DNA of 51,406 bases from Neomegalonema sp. (lineage in GTDB: Bacteria > Pseudomonadota > Alphaproteobacteria > Rhodobacterales > Rhodobacteraceae): positions 1 to 51,406 of the forward strand of contig JALEGB010000109.1 in NCBI GenBank assembly GCA_022760355.1, read 5' to 3'. The stretch's first letter is position 1, and each line of letters opens with the position of its first letter. The position numbers and the translations under genes are program-made. Below the pieces are notes generated by a model. The model made no database searches. It was not told the origin of the DNA and saw nothing but the letters and a program-made list of their open reading frames with translations. Positions 51,395-51,406 of the stretch are shown piece after piece.

Positions 51395-51406
51395 ATATCG
51401 ACGTCC

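Overview
The window is GC-rich, gene-dense and reads as chromosome of an alphaproteobacterium. The evidence is the family content: a DUF1127 protein beside a LysR regulator, S9 with an N-terminal acidic extension, alphaproteobacterial-type CtaA, CcmE and CcmF, a eukaryote-like NADP isocitrate dehydrogenase, and a Flp pilin. I cannot name the genus. The two ends of the window carry a 100-bp inverted repeat (1-100 and 51295-51394, 98 of 100 positions identical). Its left copy begins exactly at base 1, which suggests this is a whole contig that broke at dispersed repeats rather than a natural genetic unit.

Layout, left to right. 0.1-4 kb: a SHOCT-domain protein, a frameshifted flp pilin gene, a two-helix membrane protein, a crotonase-family enzyme and a DUF817 membrane protein. 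3.9-9.5 kb: cytochrome c maturation, with a CcmF-CcmH fusion and CcmE on the minus strand, separated by a divergent pyridoxamine-oxidase-like/LysR pair and a small secreted protein. 9.6-15 kb: a YihY/BrkB membrane protein, a 21-bp minisatellite running into the end of argC, argC, DUF1127 with a divergent LysR, an STM3941-like membrane protein and murI. 15-21 kb: a PlsC-type acyltransferase, a membrane M48 peptidase with a TerB-like tail, an S8 protease followed by a small I9-propeptide-like protein, and a TerC membrane protein. 21-25 kb: a large methyl-accepting chemotaxis protein, a repeat-rich gap, and rplM-rpsI with a clear terminator. 25-32.3 kb (minus): an apparent operon of an allophanate-hydrolase-like protein with all three amidase catalytic residues replaced, a giant ABC-exporter-like protein with a degenerate ATPase and a C-terminal cyclic-nucleotide domain, an endonuclease V-like protein (ATGA overlap), and ctaA.

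32.4-36.4 kb (plus): a RyR-domain protein and a 1165-residue protein with a lysozyme-like N-terminus, a helical repeat middle and a trypsin-like C-terminus with an intact H/D/S triad. This is the best candidate here for an undescribed effector system. 36.6-40.2 kb: a secreted orphan with a good terminator, a 67-residue membrane protein, and two tandem secreted or anchored proteins, the second a DUF2233/phosphodiester-glycosidase family member. 40.2-41.4 kb: a single-domain globin overlapping a short cytoplasmic MCP-like protein, which looks like a split globin-coupled sensor. 41.5-51.3 kb: LysR/LysE exporter pair, RhlE helicase, two unrelated NADP isocitrate dehydrogenases (dimeric icd and monomeric type) with the 5-prime remnant of another icd, TrmJ-like methyltransferase, and an omega-amino acid:pyruvate aminotransferase.

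Three families of short dispersed intergenic repeats (A: the end repeat and fragments at 23591 and 44958; B: 50 bp at 32698 and 41483, partial at 8877; C: palindromes at 23745 and 41411) lie just after genes. Heme runs through the window (ccmE, ccmFH, ctaA, globin), but the genes are spread out and I see no shared regulation.
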